From Azospirillum lipoferum (GTDB lineage: Bacteria > Pseudomonadota > Alphaproteobacteria > Azospirillales > Azospirillaceae): 64,000 nucleotides of DNA. Under the pieces are notes generated by a model. It was given only the letters and a program-made list of their open reading frames with translations, did not search any database and had not been told where the DNA came from. The stretch spans positions 84,918 through 148,917 of the forward strand of contig NZ_JALJXJ010000019.1 in the NCBI RefSeq assembly GCF_024170005.1, in the 5' to 3' direction. Positions 54,500 through 62,966 of this stretch are shown one piece after another (within the stretch, counting starts at the first letter, position 1; every line of letters starts with the position of its first letter). A program made the translations under genes and the position numbers.

Positions 54500-55957
54500 T
54501 CAGCCACGGCCCAGGCGGGCGCCATGCCAGGGGGGCAGCGCCCCGGTGCGGCCGGCATCGGCCAGCAGCGCCTCGGCGGCACGGCCGATGCCCAGCACGT
54601 CTTCGTCGGCGAAGCGGCGGCCGACGATCTGGAGGCCGACCGGCAGCCCATCCGCGGCCATTCCGACCGGCAGCGACAGCGCCGGGCATTGCGGCAGCAG
54701 GTTGAACGGACAGGTCATGTCCAGCCCGCGATAGCGCCCGTCCTCGGCCGTCGCCATGAAATCGTCGTCACCGGCGTCTGCCGGCGGCGCCGTCACCGCG
54801 CAGGCCGGGCAGAGCAGCGCATCGTAGCGTTCGAACAACCGGGCCATGTCGCGCCACATGGCGGTGCGCAGCAGTTCCACCCGCTTGATTTCGGTGGCGC
54901 CAAGGGCGAAGCCGCGCTCCATCAGCGCCACGATGGCCGGGTCCATGCGCTGCCGCTGCGCTTCCAGCCGGTCGCCGAAATAGGCGCTCATGAACACGCA
55001 CCACAGGTCGAACCACTGGTCGTTCACCGCCCGGGTCCAGGGGATCGACACCTCGTCCACCACCGCCCCGGCCCGGCGCAGCAGGTCCGCCGCCGCACGG
55101 ACCGCCGCCTCCACGTCCGGCTGCACCTCGTAATAGCCGAGGTCGACGGACAGGGCGAAGCGCCGCCCTTCCAGCAGCCCCGCCCGCGCCCGGGCGGCGG
55201 AGAAGGTCAGCGGCAGCGACTGGATGTCCTCGTCGCTCGGCCCCGATGCGGCCTCCATGAAGGCGATAGCGTCATCGACCGTCCGCGCCAGCGGCCCGAA
55301 ATGGGAGATGCCGTCGAACAGGCTGGGCAGGATCGTCATGGGGATGCGCCCCAGGCTGGGCTTCAGCCCGACCGTGCCGCACAGGGCGGCCGGGATGCGC
55401 ACCGATCCGCCCATGTCGGTTCCCTCGGCGAAGGGCACCACCCCGGCGGCCACCGCCGCCGCCGACCCGCCGGACGATCCGCCGGACGTGCGTGCCGGGT
55501 CCCACGGGTTGCGGGTCACCCCCCAGCGCGGGCTGTAGGTGAAGCTGGAATGGGCGAATTCCGGCGTGGTGGTCTTGCCGATCAGGATGGCGCCGGCCCC
55601 GGTCAGCCGGCGGATGCACAGCGCGCTCTCCTCCGGCCGCAAATTCTCGGTCCAGGAGCCGAGTGTGGTGAGATCCCCCACGGTCGGCGTCATGTCCTTG
55701 GCGGCGAAGGGCACGCCATGCAGCGGGCCGACCGCCTCCCCCCGCTTCACCGCGAGGTCGGCCTCGCGGGCGGCGGCCAGCGCCTGCTCCTCCCGCAGCA
55801 GGGTGAAGGGGTTGAGCGGTTCGGAGACGGCGCGGGCGCGGGCGATGGCCTCTGCCACCACCGTCTCGGCCTGGACGCGGCCGGAACGGATGCCCGCCGC
55901 CATCGCGGTGGCCGGGAGGTCGAGCGGGTGGAGTTCGGTCGGCATCGGAGAGGTCAT
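54500..55957 (-). CDS. Amidase (amidase-signature family)
   Basis: A 485-residue cytoplasmic hydrolase of C-N bonds. The Ser-cisSer-Lys triad is visible: K87 in PFAAKDMT, the cis-Ser in TSGGSSGGSAAAVAAG (about 161-162) and the nucleophile Ser185 in GTDMGGSVRIPA. Length is typical. It is divergent from a LuxR-type gene over 165 bp, so that regulator may control it. Substrate unknown. Confidence 0.93.
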   Translation of the reverse strand: MTSPMPTELHPLDLPATAMAAGIRSGRVQAETVVAEAIARARAVSEPLNPFTLLREEQALAAAREADLAVKRGEAVGPLHGVPFAAKDMTPTVGDLTTLGSWTENLRPEESALCIRRLTGAGAILIGKTTTPEFAHSSFTYSPRWGVTRNPWDPARTSGGSSGGSAAAVAAGVVPFAEGTDMGGSVRIPAALCGTVGLKPSLGRIPMTILPSLFDGISHFGPLARTVDDAIAFMEAASGPSDEDIQSLPLTFSAARARAGLLEGRRFALSVDLGYYEVQPDVEAAVRAAADLLRRAGAVVDEVSIPWTRAVNDQWFDLWCVFMSAYFGDRLEAQRQRMDPAIVALMERGFALGATEIKRVELLRTAMWRDMARLFERYDALLCPACAVTAPPADAGDDDFMATAEDGRYRGLDMTCPFNLLPQCPALSLPVGMAADGLPVGLQIVGRRFADEDVLGIGRAAEALLADAGRTGALPPWHGARLGRG

Positions 55958-56122
55958 GGGCTTACCTGTGGAAAGTGAACCGTCGACGGCGGCGACGATG
56001 GTTATGATGGGCCGACATGCCCTTGAAAAGATTTGGAAATGCGGCGGGCGTCATGCCACGATGCCTGTCCGTGCCGCCTGTTGTGAAAGGCCGGCGCCGG
56101 ACGAGGAAAGGCTACCCTCCCC

Positions 56123-56941
56123 ATGCGCTCCGCCGTCGACTCCGCTGGCGAACCCGGTGCCGCTCCGCCTTTCGCGGACTGGAACGATGCCATCGCCCGC
56201 GCGGTGTCGGCGCTCGGCACGCCCGGCTTTCCGGCGGCGCTGGAGGCTGCGCTGCAAGGGCTGGTGACCCACCAGATGATGAACGGCTTTCATTACTCTC
56301 CCGACGGTCGCGCCTTCGACCTGCACAACGACCGGCCGGGCACCGACCGCCGGATCATCGTCGACCAGTATCTGGCCGGCACCTATGTCCTCGACCCCTT
56401 CTATGACGCCAGCCGCCATCCCGACGGCCCGCCCTTCATCGTCATGCGCAAGCTGGCACCCGACGACTTCGAACAGTCGGAGTATTTCCGCCTCCATTAC
56501 GCGGCGACCCGCATCGTCGACGAGGTCGGTTTCCGTCTGACGCTGGACGCCGGCCATGTCGGCATCCTGTCCCTGTGCCGCGTCGGGGAGGCGGCGCGCT
56601 TCTCCATCGACGAACTGGCGAGGCTGGAGGCCGCCGCCAGCCTCGTCCGCGCCCTGGGGGAGCGGCACTGGCATGGTCTGCCCAACGCCGCGGCCGAGCC
56701 TGCGAAGGCCGGCACCCCGCGGCGGATCGAGCATCCGCTGTTGACCAACCGCGAGCTGGAGGTGGTCACGCTGATCCTGAAGGGCCATTCCACCCAGTCC
56801 ATCGCCGCGGTGCTGTCGCTGTCCCCCGACACCGTGAAGGTCCATCGCCGCCGCATCTATGCCAAGCTGAGGATTTCCAGCCAGGGCGAACTCTTCCGCA
56901 CCTTCCTGACCGATCCGCTGATCTCCGCCGGCCCGCGGTGA
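56123..56941 (+). CDS. LuxR-family transcriptional regulator
   Basis: A 272-residue regulator with a C-terminal GerE/LuxR helix-turn-helix (LTNRELEVVTLILKGHSTQS, AVLSLSPDTVKVHRRRIYAK). The N-terminal domain of about 190 residues does not show the acyl-homoserine-lactone pocket pattern. It lies between the divergent amidase gene and the convergent APC transporter, and may respond to an amide or amine handled by those two proteins. Confidence 0.88.
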   Translation: MRSAVDSAGEPGAAPPFADWNDAIARAVSALGTPGFPAALEAALQGLVTHQMMNGFHYSPDGRAFDLHNDRPGTDRRIIVDQYLAGTYVLDPFYDASRHPDGPPFIVMRKLAPDDFEQSEYFRLHYAATRIVDEVGFRLTLDAGHVGILSLCRVGEAARFSIDELARLEAAASLVRALGERHWHGLPNAAAEPAKAGTPRRIEHPLLTNRELEVVTLILKGHSTQSIAAVLSLSPDTVKVHRRRIYAKLRISSQGELFRTFLTDPLISAGPR

Positions 56942-56963
56942 CTGCCGGCCGGCGGAGTACCCT

Positions 56964-58304
56964 TCAGGACACCGACTCCACGAAATGGATCTCCGGCGGC
57001 GCCTTGCGGAACAGCGCGGTCAGATAGGCGAGGTAGAGCACGCCCAGCACCAGCCAGACCAGTCCCAGCAGCTTGGCGTTGCCGTCCAGGTTGGCCAGCA
57101 GATAGAGGTCGCACAGCGCGGCTGCCGCCGGGATGACCAGCCCGACCAGCATCCCCGCCGACCGCACCTGCGGCTCGTGCCGGAGATAGAGCGCGATGAC
57201 CGACAGGTTGACCGCGGTAAAGGCCAGGAAGGCGCCGAAATTGATGAAGGAGGTGGAGGTCGTCACGTCCATCCACAACGCGGCCAGCCCGACGACCCCG
57301 ACCAGCACCAGATTGAACACCGGCGTCCGCCAGCGCGGATGAAGCCGCCCGAACAGCCCCGACGGCAGCACCCCGTCGCGCCCCATGGCGAACAGCAGCC
57401 GGCCGACGCTGGCCTGCGCCGCAAGGCCGGAGCTGAACTGGGCCACCACCAGCGTGGCGAGGAAGATGGTGACGAACAGGTCGCCGCCGATGGTCTTGGC
57501 GATCTCGAAGGCGGCGGCGTCCACGGACTCGAACTGGGTGCCGGGATGGGCCAGCTGCGTCACATAGGCGGCAAGCACGAAGATCGCGCCGCCCGCCAGC
57601 GCCACGATCATGATCGCCCGCGGCATGGTGCGCCGGGCGTCGCGGACCTCCTCCGTCATGGTGGAGATGGCGTCGAAGCCCAGGAAGGAATAGGCCGCGA
57701 TCGCCGCCCCGGCGACGGAGGCGCCGAAGGGCACATCCGCCCGGAAGAAGGGCGTCACGGACGCCAGCCCGCCCGGCCCGCCCGCCGCCATGACGAAGCG
57801 CGCCGCCAGCAGGATGAAGGCGCCCAGCACGGCCAGCTGGACCACCATCAGCACCAGATTGACGCGGGCGGCGAAATGCACGCCGGCCAGATTCACCAGG
57901 GTGGTGAAGCCGATGAAGCCAAGGATCCAGACCCAGACCGGCACGCCGGGGAACGCCGACGACAGATAGGCGCCACCGATCAGCCAGATCACCATGGGAA
58001 GGAAGAAATAGTCGAGCAGAACCGCCCAGCCGACCAGGAAGCCGATGCTGGGGCTCAGGGATTTGCGGGCGTAGGTATAGGCCGAACCCGCCACCGGATA
58101 GACCCGGGCCATCACGCCATAGCTGATCGCCGTCAGCAGGATCGCACCGGCGGCCAGCACATAGGCCATCGCCGTCGTGCCCTCGCTGGCGGTCGCCAGG
58201 GCGCCGAAGGTGCCCAGCACGATCATCGGCGTCATATAGGCCAGCCCGAACAGCACCACCGCCGACAGGCCCAGCCTGCGGTGCAGAGTCACGTCATCCC
58301 TCAT
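56964..58304 (-). CDS. APC-superfamily amino acid/polyamine permease
   Basis: A 446-residue inner-membrane transporter with about twelve helices. Conserved APC motifs are GLSAVVLFGLAYMTPMIVLG, YPVAGSAYTYARKSLSPSIG and AYSFLGFDAISTMTEEVRDA. It resembles putrescine/amino-acid importers of the PuuP-like group. ATG 58304 follows GGAGGTGGAT. It sits close to the amidase and LuxR genes, consistent with uptake of an amine or amino acid that they process or sense. Confidence 0.9.
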   Translation of the reverse strand: MRDDVTLHRRLGLSAVVLFGLAYMTPMIVLGTFGALATASEGTTAMAYVLAAGAILLTAISYGVMARVYPVAGSAYTYARKSLSPSIGFLVGWAVLLDYFFLPMVIWLIGGAYLSSAFPGVPVWVWILGFIGFTTLVNLAGVHFAARVNLVLMVVQLAVLGAFILLAARFVMAAGGPGGLASVTPFFRADVPFGASVAGAAIAAYSFLGFDAISTMTEEVRDARRTMPRAIMIVALAGGAIFVLAAYVTQLAHPGTQFESVDAAAFEIAKTIGGDLFVTIFLATLVVAQFSSGLAAQASVGRLLFAMGRDGVLPSGLFGRLHPRWRTPVFNLVLVGVVGLAALWMDVTTSTSFINFGAFLAFTAVNLSVIALYLRHEPQVRSAGMLVGLVIPAAAALCDLYLLANLDGNAKLLGLVWLVLGVLYLAYLTALFRKAPPEIHFVESVS

Positions 58305-58433
58305 ATCCACCTCCTGAAACACTCCTGTTCCGGTGACGTCTTCCGGGTCGCGCCTTTGACGGAAGGTCCGTGACATCACCATTTGTCCTGCGGAGGGTGA
58401 GGTCCGGGGCGGCGGATGAACAATACCCCCAGG

Positions 58434-58464
58434 GTGTTACTGGGCGTGTTACGGGGCGTGTTAC
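58434..58464. promoter_or_regulatory. Three tandem GTGTTAC repeats, 12-bp period
   Basis: GTGTTAC occurs at 58434, 58446 and 58458, exactly 12 bp apart, within GGGC-flanked units, between the divergent APC permease and PQQ sugar dehydrogenase genes. On the other strand the unit reads GTAACAC, containing the GTAAC core of the two sugar-operon boxes. It is a likely regulator binding array. Confidence 0.55.
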
Positions 58465-58558
58465 GGGGCCGGCAGGGGATTCTTTCGGCGAAGGGATCTT
58501 GGCCGTTCCGCCGATACCCCCATCTGGAAGGCCAATTCGAGAAAACCGGAGGATCGTG

Positions 58559-59734
58559 ATGCGCAGCACCCTGACCCTGTCGGCCGCCAGCCTTCTCACC
58601 GCTCTCGCCATTCCGCTCGCCCCCGCCCTGGCACAGTCGCAGCCGGGCAACGCCGCGGCGGTGAAGACCGTCCGGACCAGCGCCGGGCCGGTGGCGGTCA
58701 GCCGCGTCGCCGACGGGCTGGAGCGGCCCTGGGGCATCGATTTCCTCCCCGACGGCCGGGCGCTGGTGACGGAGAAACCGGGCCGGCTGCGCATCATGGC
58801 GCGCGACGGCTCGCTGTCCTCCCCGCTGGCCGGCACGCCGAAGGTGTTCAACCAGGGCCAGGGCGGGCTGATGGACGTGGCGGTCGATCCGGATTTCGCC
58901 CGCAACCGGACCATCTATCTCGCTTATGCCGAGCCGGGTGAAGGCAGCGGGGGTGGGGGCACCGCCGGCACCGCGCTCGGCCGTGGCACGCTGGGCGAGC
59001 GCGGGATCGAGGACTTGCACGTCATCTTCCGTCAGTCGCCCAAGGTGGACGGTGGCAACCATTTCGGCACCCGCATCGCCTTCGCCCCCGACGGCCACAT
59101 CTTCCTGACGCTGGGCGAACGCTACAAGTTCGACCCGGCGCAGCACCGCGACAACGCGCTGGGCAAGGTGATCCGGCTGAACCGCGACGGCTCGCTGCCG
59201 AAGGACAATCCCTTCGCGGGAGAGGGCGGGACGGCCGGCGCCATCTGGTCCTACGGCCACCGCAACATCGAGGCGGCGGCGATCGACCCGCGCAGCGGCT
59301 CGCTGTGGATCGCCGAGATGGGCCCGATGGGCGGCGACGAGCTGAACCGGCCGGAAGCCGGCAAGAATTACGGCTGGCCGCTGGTCAGCTGGGGCAAGCA
59401 TTACGATGGCCGCGACATCCCCGACCCGCCGACCCGCAAGGAATTCACCGACGCGGTGATCCACTGGACGCCGGTGATCTCGCCCTCCGGCATGGTCTTT
59501 TACACCGGCGGGCTGTTCCGCGACTGGCAGGGCAGCGCCCTTATCGGCGGCCTCAGCGCCAAGGGGCTGGTACGCGTTGCCATCGACGGGACGGGAGGGA
59601 CCGGGGCGAAGGAGGTGGAGCGCATTCCGCTCGACGCGCGCATCCGCGATGTGGCACAGGGTCCGGACGACGCCCTCTATGTCATCACCGATGCCGCCGA
59701 CGGCGCGGTCTTGCGGCTGGCGCCGGCGAAATGA
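58559..59734 (+). CDS. Periplasmic PQQ-dependent aldose sugar dehydrogenase
   Basis: A 391-residue exported beta-propeller dehydrogenase of the Asd/YliI group that oxidises aldoses with PQQ. It has a signal peptide ending APALAQ (about residue 27), VADGLERPWGIDFLPDGRAL, NHFGTRIAFAPDGHIFLTLG, GKVIRLNRDGSLPKDNPF, WSYGHRN and WIAEMGPMGGDELN motifs. GGAGG lies six bases before ATG 58559. PQQ synthesis genes are not in the window. Confidence 0.92.
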   Translation: MRSTLTLSAASLLTALAIPLAPALAQSQPGNAAAVKTVRTSAGPVAVSRVADGLERPWGIDFLPDGRALVTEKPGRLRIMARDGSLSSPLAGTPKVFNQGQGGLMDVAVDPDFARNRTIYLAYAEPGEGSGGGGTAGTALGRGTLGERGIEDLHVIFRQSPKVDGGNHFGTRIAFAPDGHIFLTLGERYKFDPAQHRDNALGKVIRLNRDGSLPKDNPFAGEGGTAGAIWSYGHRNIEAAAIDPRSGSLWIAEMGPMGGDELNRPEAGKNYGWPLVSWGKHYDGRDIPDPPTRKEFTDAVIHWTPVISPSGMVFYTGGLFRDWQGSALIGGLSAKGLVRVAIDGTGGTGAKEVERIPLDARIRDVAQGPDDALYVITDAADGAVLRLAPAK

Positions 59735-59765
59735 CCGCCTGAAGACGGGCCGAAAGACGGGGCAG

Positions 59766-60245
59766 ATGAGGATCAGAGACTACCGACCGCCGGACGCACC
59801 GCTGCTGGCGGCGCTCTATGCCCGCTCCGTCCGCGGCATCGGCCCCCGCTTCTACACGCCGGAACAGGTGGAGGCCTGGGCGGCGCAGGCGCCCACGGTG
59901 GAGCGGGTGCGGGAGGCCTATGGCGACGGCCGCGTCGCCCTGGTCGCGGTGGACGAGGACGACCAGCCGGTGGCCTTCAGCGACGTGGAAAGCGACGGCC
60001 ACATCAATTTCCTCTACTGCGCACCGGAGGCGGCCGGCCAGGGCGTGATGTCGGCGCTGGTCGATCTGCTGGAGGCGCGCGCCAAGGCGCTCGGCCATCC
60101 CCGCCTGCATGTGGAAGCCAGCGAGGCTGCCCGCCCTTTCTTCCTGCGCCGCGGCTTCACCCTGCTGGAGCGCCGGGACCTGCGGATCGGCGATGTGCCG
60201 ATCCACAACTATGCCATGGAGAAATGGCTGGCGCCGAAGGGATAA
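59766..60245 (+). CDS. GNAT-family N-acetyltransferase
   Basis: A 159-residue acetyl-CoA-dependent acyltransferase. The fold signature is MRIRDYRPPDAPLLAALYAR at the start, the acetyl-CoA loop region YCAPEAAGQGVMSALVDLLE and the late ARPFFLRRGFTLLERRDLRI. It is 31 bp behind the sugar dehydrogenase and probably co-transcribed. Substrate unknown. Confidence 0.88.
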   Translation: MRIRDYRPPDAPLLAALYARSVRGIGPRFYTPEQVEAWAAQAPTVERVREAYGDGRVALVAVDEDDQPVAFSDVESDGHINFLYCAPEAAGQGVMSALVDLLEARAKALGHPRLHVEASEAARPFFLRRGFTLLERRDLRIGDVPIHNYAMEKWLAPKG

Positions 60246-60379
60246 TCGGCTAGATTTTTCGGCGAACCGTGGCCGCGGCAGGAAAATCGATGGAACAGAT
60301 GGGCAAGTCATTTCGTTGATTCCGCAGCATCGAAGAGCAGTGCTCTTGCAACCTGTCCATCTGAATATGGAGGAGACGC

Positions 60380-60460
60380 ATGCCTATCCTGCTTTGGCTT
60401 CTGGGCGTTCCGGGAATCATCGTGATCCTGCTTTGGATGACCGGCATCATCGGCTTCTAA
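60380..60460 (+). CDS. 26-residue membrane peptide
   Basis: A tiny gene encoding MPILLWLLGVPGIIVILLWM followed by TGIIGF, one hydrophobic helix from end to end. GGAGGA is seven bases before the ATG and a strong terminator follows, so it is a genuine self-contained gene. I recognise similar MPxLLWLLG peptides in other proteobacteria but know no function. Compare the peptide at 18352-18432. Confidence 0.75.
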   Translation: MPILLWLLGVPGIIVILLWMTGIIGF

Positions 60461-60489
60461 GCACGCTCACTTCCGCCTGTTCCATCCTA

Positions 60490-60531
60490 CAAAGGCCTCC
60501 GCCGGCACCGCCGCGGGGGCCTTTGGTTTTT
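60490..60531 (+). terminator. Rho-independent terminator
   Basis: CAAAGGCC pairs with GGCCTTTG across a GC-rich loop with inner pairing, followed by GTTTTT. It ends transcription 30 bases after the 26-residue peptide gene. Confidence 0.9.
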
Positions 60532-60623
60532 CACCGCCCTGTATCTTGCGGCCTGTAAACAAATGTTATTTCGATCGTCATGGAACTGTCGTTGACAGCG
60601 GCCGTCGCTCCTGACATTTCTAT

Positions 60624-60638
60624 GATTATGGAATAATC
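60624..60638. promoter_or_regulatory. ArsR operator
   Basis: GATTAT-GGA-ATAATC is a perfect 6-bp inverted repeat 7 bases before the arsR start, inside an AT-rich promoter. Both position and symmetry fit an ArsR/SmtB-family operator controlling the ars operon. Confidence 0.6.
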
Positions 60639-60644
60639 GAATTT

Positions 60645-61031
60645 ATGAGTTGCGGCATGGAGAAGAAGGACGTCCTGGCCGGCCTGGCGGCGCTGGCCCA
60701 GGAAACGCGGCTGGATATCTTCCGCCTGCTGGTGGAGGCCGGACCGGAGGGGCGTTCCGCCGGGTCGATCGCGGAGGCGCTGGCGGTCGCGCCGGCCACC
60801 CTGTCCTTCCACCTGTCCAACCTGACCCAGGCCGGGCTGATCGTGCAGCGACGGGAAAGCCGATCGCTGATCTATTCGACCGATTTCGACCGGATGAACG
60901 GCATCGTCGGCTTCCTGTCGGAGAACTGCTGCGGCCGATCAGCCAATCCGGTTGCCTGCGTCCCCATCTGCGCACCGACGCCGGAAGCAGCCAACACGGA
61001 AAAGACCGCAGCCCCGCGCTGCGGCTGTTGA
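60645..61031 (+). CDS. arsR: Arsenic-responsive repressor ArsR
   Basis: A 128-residue ArsR/SmtB-family repressor with a winged helix (LAALAQETRLDIFRLLVEAG, ALAVAPATLSFHLSNLTQAG). Cysteines 95-96 (SENCCGR) and 105 lie C-terminal to the DNA-binding region, as in the Acidithiobacillus ferrooxidans type of As(III) site rather than the E. coli helix-4 CVC type. It is the first gene of arsR-arsC-acr3 and is presumably released from its operator by arsenite. Confidence 0.92.
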   Translation: MSCGMEKKDVLAGLAALAQETRLDIFRLLVEAGPEGRSAGSIAEALAVAPATLSFHLSNLTQAGLIVQRRESRSLIYSTDFDRMNGIVGFLSENCCGRSANPVACVPICAPTPEAANTEKTAAPRCGC

Positions 61032-61052
61032 CATCCGGAAACGGAGCGAGGA

Positions 61053-61556
61053 ATGACCGAGAACCGCGTCTACAACGTGCTGTTCCTATGCACGCACAAC
61101 AGCGCCCGCAGCGTCATGGCGGAATGCCTGTTGAACCGGGAGGGCAAGGGCCGCTTTCGCGGCTTCAGCGCCGGCAGCCAGCCGTCCGGGCGCATCAACC
61201 CCACTGTCCGCGACCTGCTGGAGCGGCTGGGATTTCCGACGACGGAACTGCGGTCCAAGACCTGGGACGAGTTCGCCGCACCCGGCGCCCCGCACATGGA
61301 CTTCATCGTCACCGTCTGCGACAACGCGGCTGGCGAGGTCTGCCCGGTGTGGCCGGGCCAGCCGATCAGCGCCCATTGGGGCTTCCCCGACCCGTCCGGC
61401 GCCGAGGGCAGCGATGCGGAGAAGGCCGCCTTCACCGCGACGGTGTTCGGACAGATCGAACGCCGCATCCAGGCCTTCGCCAGCCTGCCCATCGCGTCAC
61501 TCGACCGCATGGCGCTGAAGCGCAGGATGGACGACATGGCACGGGCAGAGCCGTAA
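61053..61556 (+). CDS. arsC: Thioredoxin-linked arsenate reductase ArsC
   Basis: Reduces arsenate to arsenite. The 167-residue protein belongs to the low-molecular-weight phosphatase fold. It has the P-loop CTHNSAR (C13 to R19) and the redox cysteines C89 and C97 in TVCDNAAGEVCPVWPG. GGAGCGAGGA precedes the ATG. The product arsenite is exported by the next gene. Confidence 0.94.
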   Translation: MTENRVYNVLFLCTHNSARSVMAECLLNREGKGRFRGFSAGSQPSGRINPTVRDLLERLGFPTTELRSKTWDEFAAPGAPHMDFIVTVCDNAAGEVCPVWPGQPISAHWGFPDPSGAEGSDAEKAAFTATVFGQIERRIQAFASLPIASLDRMALKRRMDDMARAEP

Positions 61557-61572
61557 AGCGGGGGGCCAATCC

Positions 61573-62646
61573 ATGACCGCCGACATCCATTCCGCCCCGG
61601 CAGCACGTCCCGCCATGGGCAATTTCGAGCGCTATCTCAGCCTGTGGGTGGCGCTGTGCATCGTCGCCGGCATCGCGCTCGGCCATCTGGTGCCCGGCCT
61701 GTTCAAGGCGATCGCGGCGGCGGAGGTCGCCCAGGTCAACCTGCCGGTCGCCGTGCTGATCTGGCTGATGATCGTGCCGATGCTGCTGAAGATCGACCTC
61801 GGTGCGCTGGGGCAGGTCAAGGAGCATTGGCGCGGAATCGGCGTGACGCTGTTCATCAACTGGGCGGTCAAGCCCTTCTCGATGGCTCTGCTCGGCACGC
61901 TGTTCGTCGGCCATATCTTCGCCCCGTTGCTGCCGCAGGAACAGATCTCCTCCTACATTGCCGGGCTGATCCTGTTGGCGGCGGCCCCCTGCACCGCCAT
62001 GGTGTTCGTGTGGTCGAACCTGTGCGAGGGCGAACCGCACTATACGTTGAGCCAGGTGGCGCTGAACGACCTGATCATGGTGTTCGCCTTCGCGCCCATC
62101 GTCGGGCTGCTGCTGGGTGTGGCGTCGATCACCGTGCCGTGGGGCACGCTGCTGCTGTCGGTGCTGCTCTACATCGTCATCCCGGTGGTCGCGGCCCAGC
62201 TGTGGCGGCGCAGCCTGCTGGCGGCCGGCGGTGAACCGGCACTGACCCGCGTGCTCGGCCGCATCCAGCCGGTATCGCTGCTGGCGCTGCTGACCACGCT
62301 GGTGCTGCTGTTCGGCTTCCAGGGCGAACGGATCCTGGCTCAGCCGCTGGTGATCCTGCTGCTGGCAGTGCCGATCCTGATCCAGGTCTATTTCAATGCC
62401 GGCCTCGCCTATTGGCTGTCGCGCCGGTTCGGAGTGGCTTGGTGCGTGGCGGCGCCGGCCGCGTTGATCGGCGCCTCCAACTTCTTCGAACTGGCGGTGG
62501 CGGCGGCCATCAGCCTGTTCGGGCTCGGTTCCGGCGCCGCACTCGCCACAGTGGTCGGGGTGCTGGTCGAAGTGCCGGTGATGCTGTCGGTGGTTCGCAT
62601 CGTCAAGGCAACAAAGCCATGGTACGAAGGACGAGCGGAGACTTGA
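61573..62646 (+). CDS. acr3: Arsenite efflux permease Acr3
   Basis: A ten-helix inner-membrane arsenite exporter of 357 residues. Acr3 signatures are present: LPVAVLIWLMIVPMLLKIDL, LAAAPCTAMVFVWSNLCEGE with the essential Cys in AAPCTAM, LSQVALNDLIMVF and AALIGASNFFELAVAAAISL. It is the last gene of the arsenic operon, 16 bp after arsC. Confidence 0.95.
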   Translation: MTADIHSAPAARPAMGNFERYLSLWVALCIVAGIALGHLVPGLFKAIAAAEVAQVNLPVAVLIWLMIVPMLLKIDLGALGQVKEHWRGIGVTLFINWAVKPFSMALLGTLFVGHIFAPLLPQEQISSYIAGLILLAAAPCTAMVFVWSNLCEGEPHYTLSQVALNDLIMVFAFAPIVGLLLGVASITVPWGTLLLSVLLYIVIPVVAAQLWRRSLLAAGGEPALTRVLGRIQPVSLLALLTTLVLLFGFQGERILAQPLVILLLAVPILIQVYFNAGLAYWLSRRFGVAWCVAAPAALIGASNFFELAVAAAISLFGLGSGAALATVVGVLVEVPVMLSVVRIVKATKPWYEGRAET

Positions 62647-62706
62647 AACCCGCCTGCCCGCGAGTTCTTCTGCGTCTGATCGCGTGTTTTTCTTATCAAC
62701 TCCGCC

Positions 62707-62723
62707 ATGTAGCTAAACTACAT
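62707..62723. promoter_or_regulatory. Palindromic operator, distal copy (adhE region)
   Basis: ATGTAG-CTAAA-CTACAT followed by AT. It has the same arms and N5 spacing as the proximal copy at 62870-62886, with centres 163 bp apart, which would allow DNA looping. Confidence 0.65.
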
Positions 62724-62757
62724 ATCACCAATTCAGCTTTTCATATGTATAGTGGCG

Positions 62758-62794
62758 GTGCAGAAGCACGTCCCTTATGGGCGCGCTTCTGCAC
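62758..62794. other. Hairpin between ars operon and adhE
   Basis: GTGCAGAAGC pairs perfectly with GCTTCTGCAC around a 17-base loop. There is no T-run. It may help end arsenic-operon transcription or simply be part of the regulatory region 62647-62966, which holds no gene. Confidence 0.4.
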
Positions 62795-62808
62795 CCGCTT
62801 TGCTTGGC

Positions 62809-62822
62809 ATGATCTAGATCAA
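62809..62822. promoter_or_regulatory. FNR/Anr-type anaerobox upstream of adhE
   Basis: ATGATCTAGATCAA differs by one base from the FNR consensus TTGAT-N4-ATCAA and contains the perfect palindrome TGATCTAGATCA. It lies about 145 bp before adhE, a gene normally induced at low oxygen. Confidence 0.6.
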
Positions 62823-62869
62823 TTCTCACGGCAAGTGGTATGACCACTCTTGCGCGGCGGCCGGGCTGG

Positions 62870-62886
62870 ATGTAGGTTTCCTACAT
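62870..62886. promoter_or_regulatory. Palindromic operator, proximal copy (adhE region)
   Basis: ATGTAG-GTTTC-CTACAT followed by AT, 81 bp before the adhE start. Its arms equal those of the copy at 62707-62723, so both are probably bound by one regulator. Confidence 0.65.
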
Positions 62887-62966
62887 ATCGCATGGAACCG
62901 AGAGATTCGGGGGTTCCGGGCCGGGAAACCGGCCGCTTGGCGACACCCGACGGGAGACGCCCGATC

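Noticed and set aside
56123..56941. Acyl-homoserine-lactone receptor
   Set aside because: Only the LuxR-type HTH is clear. The N-terminal domain does not show the usual Trp/Tyr/Asp ligand-pocket pattern and no luxI-like gene is nearby.
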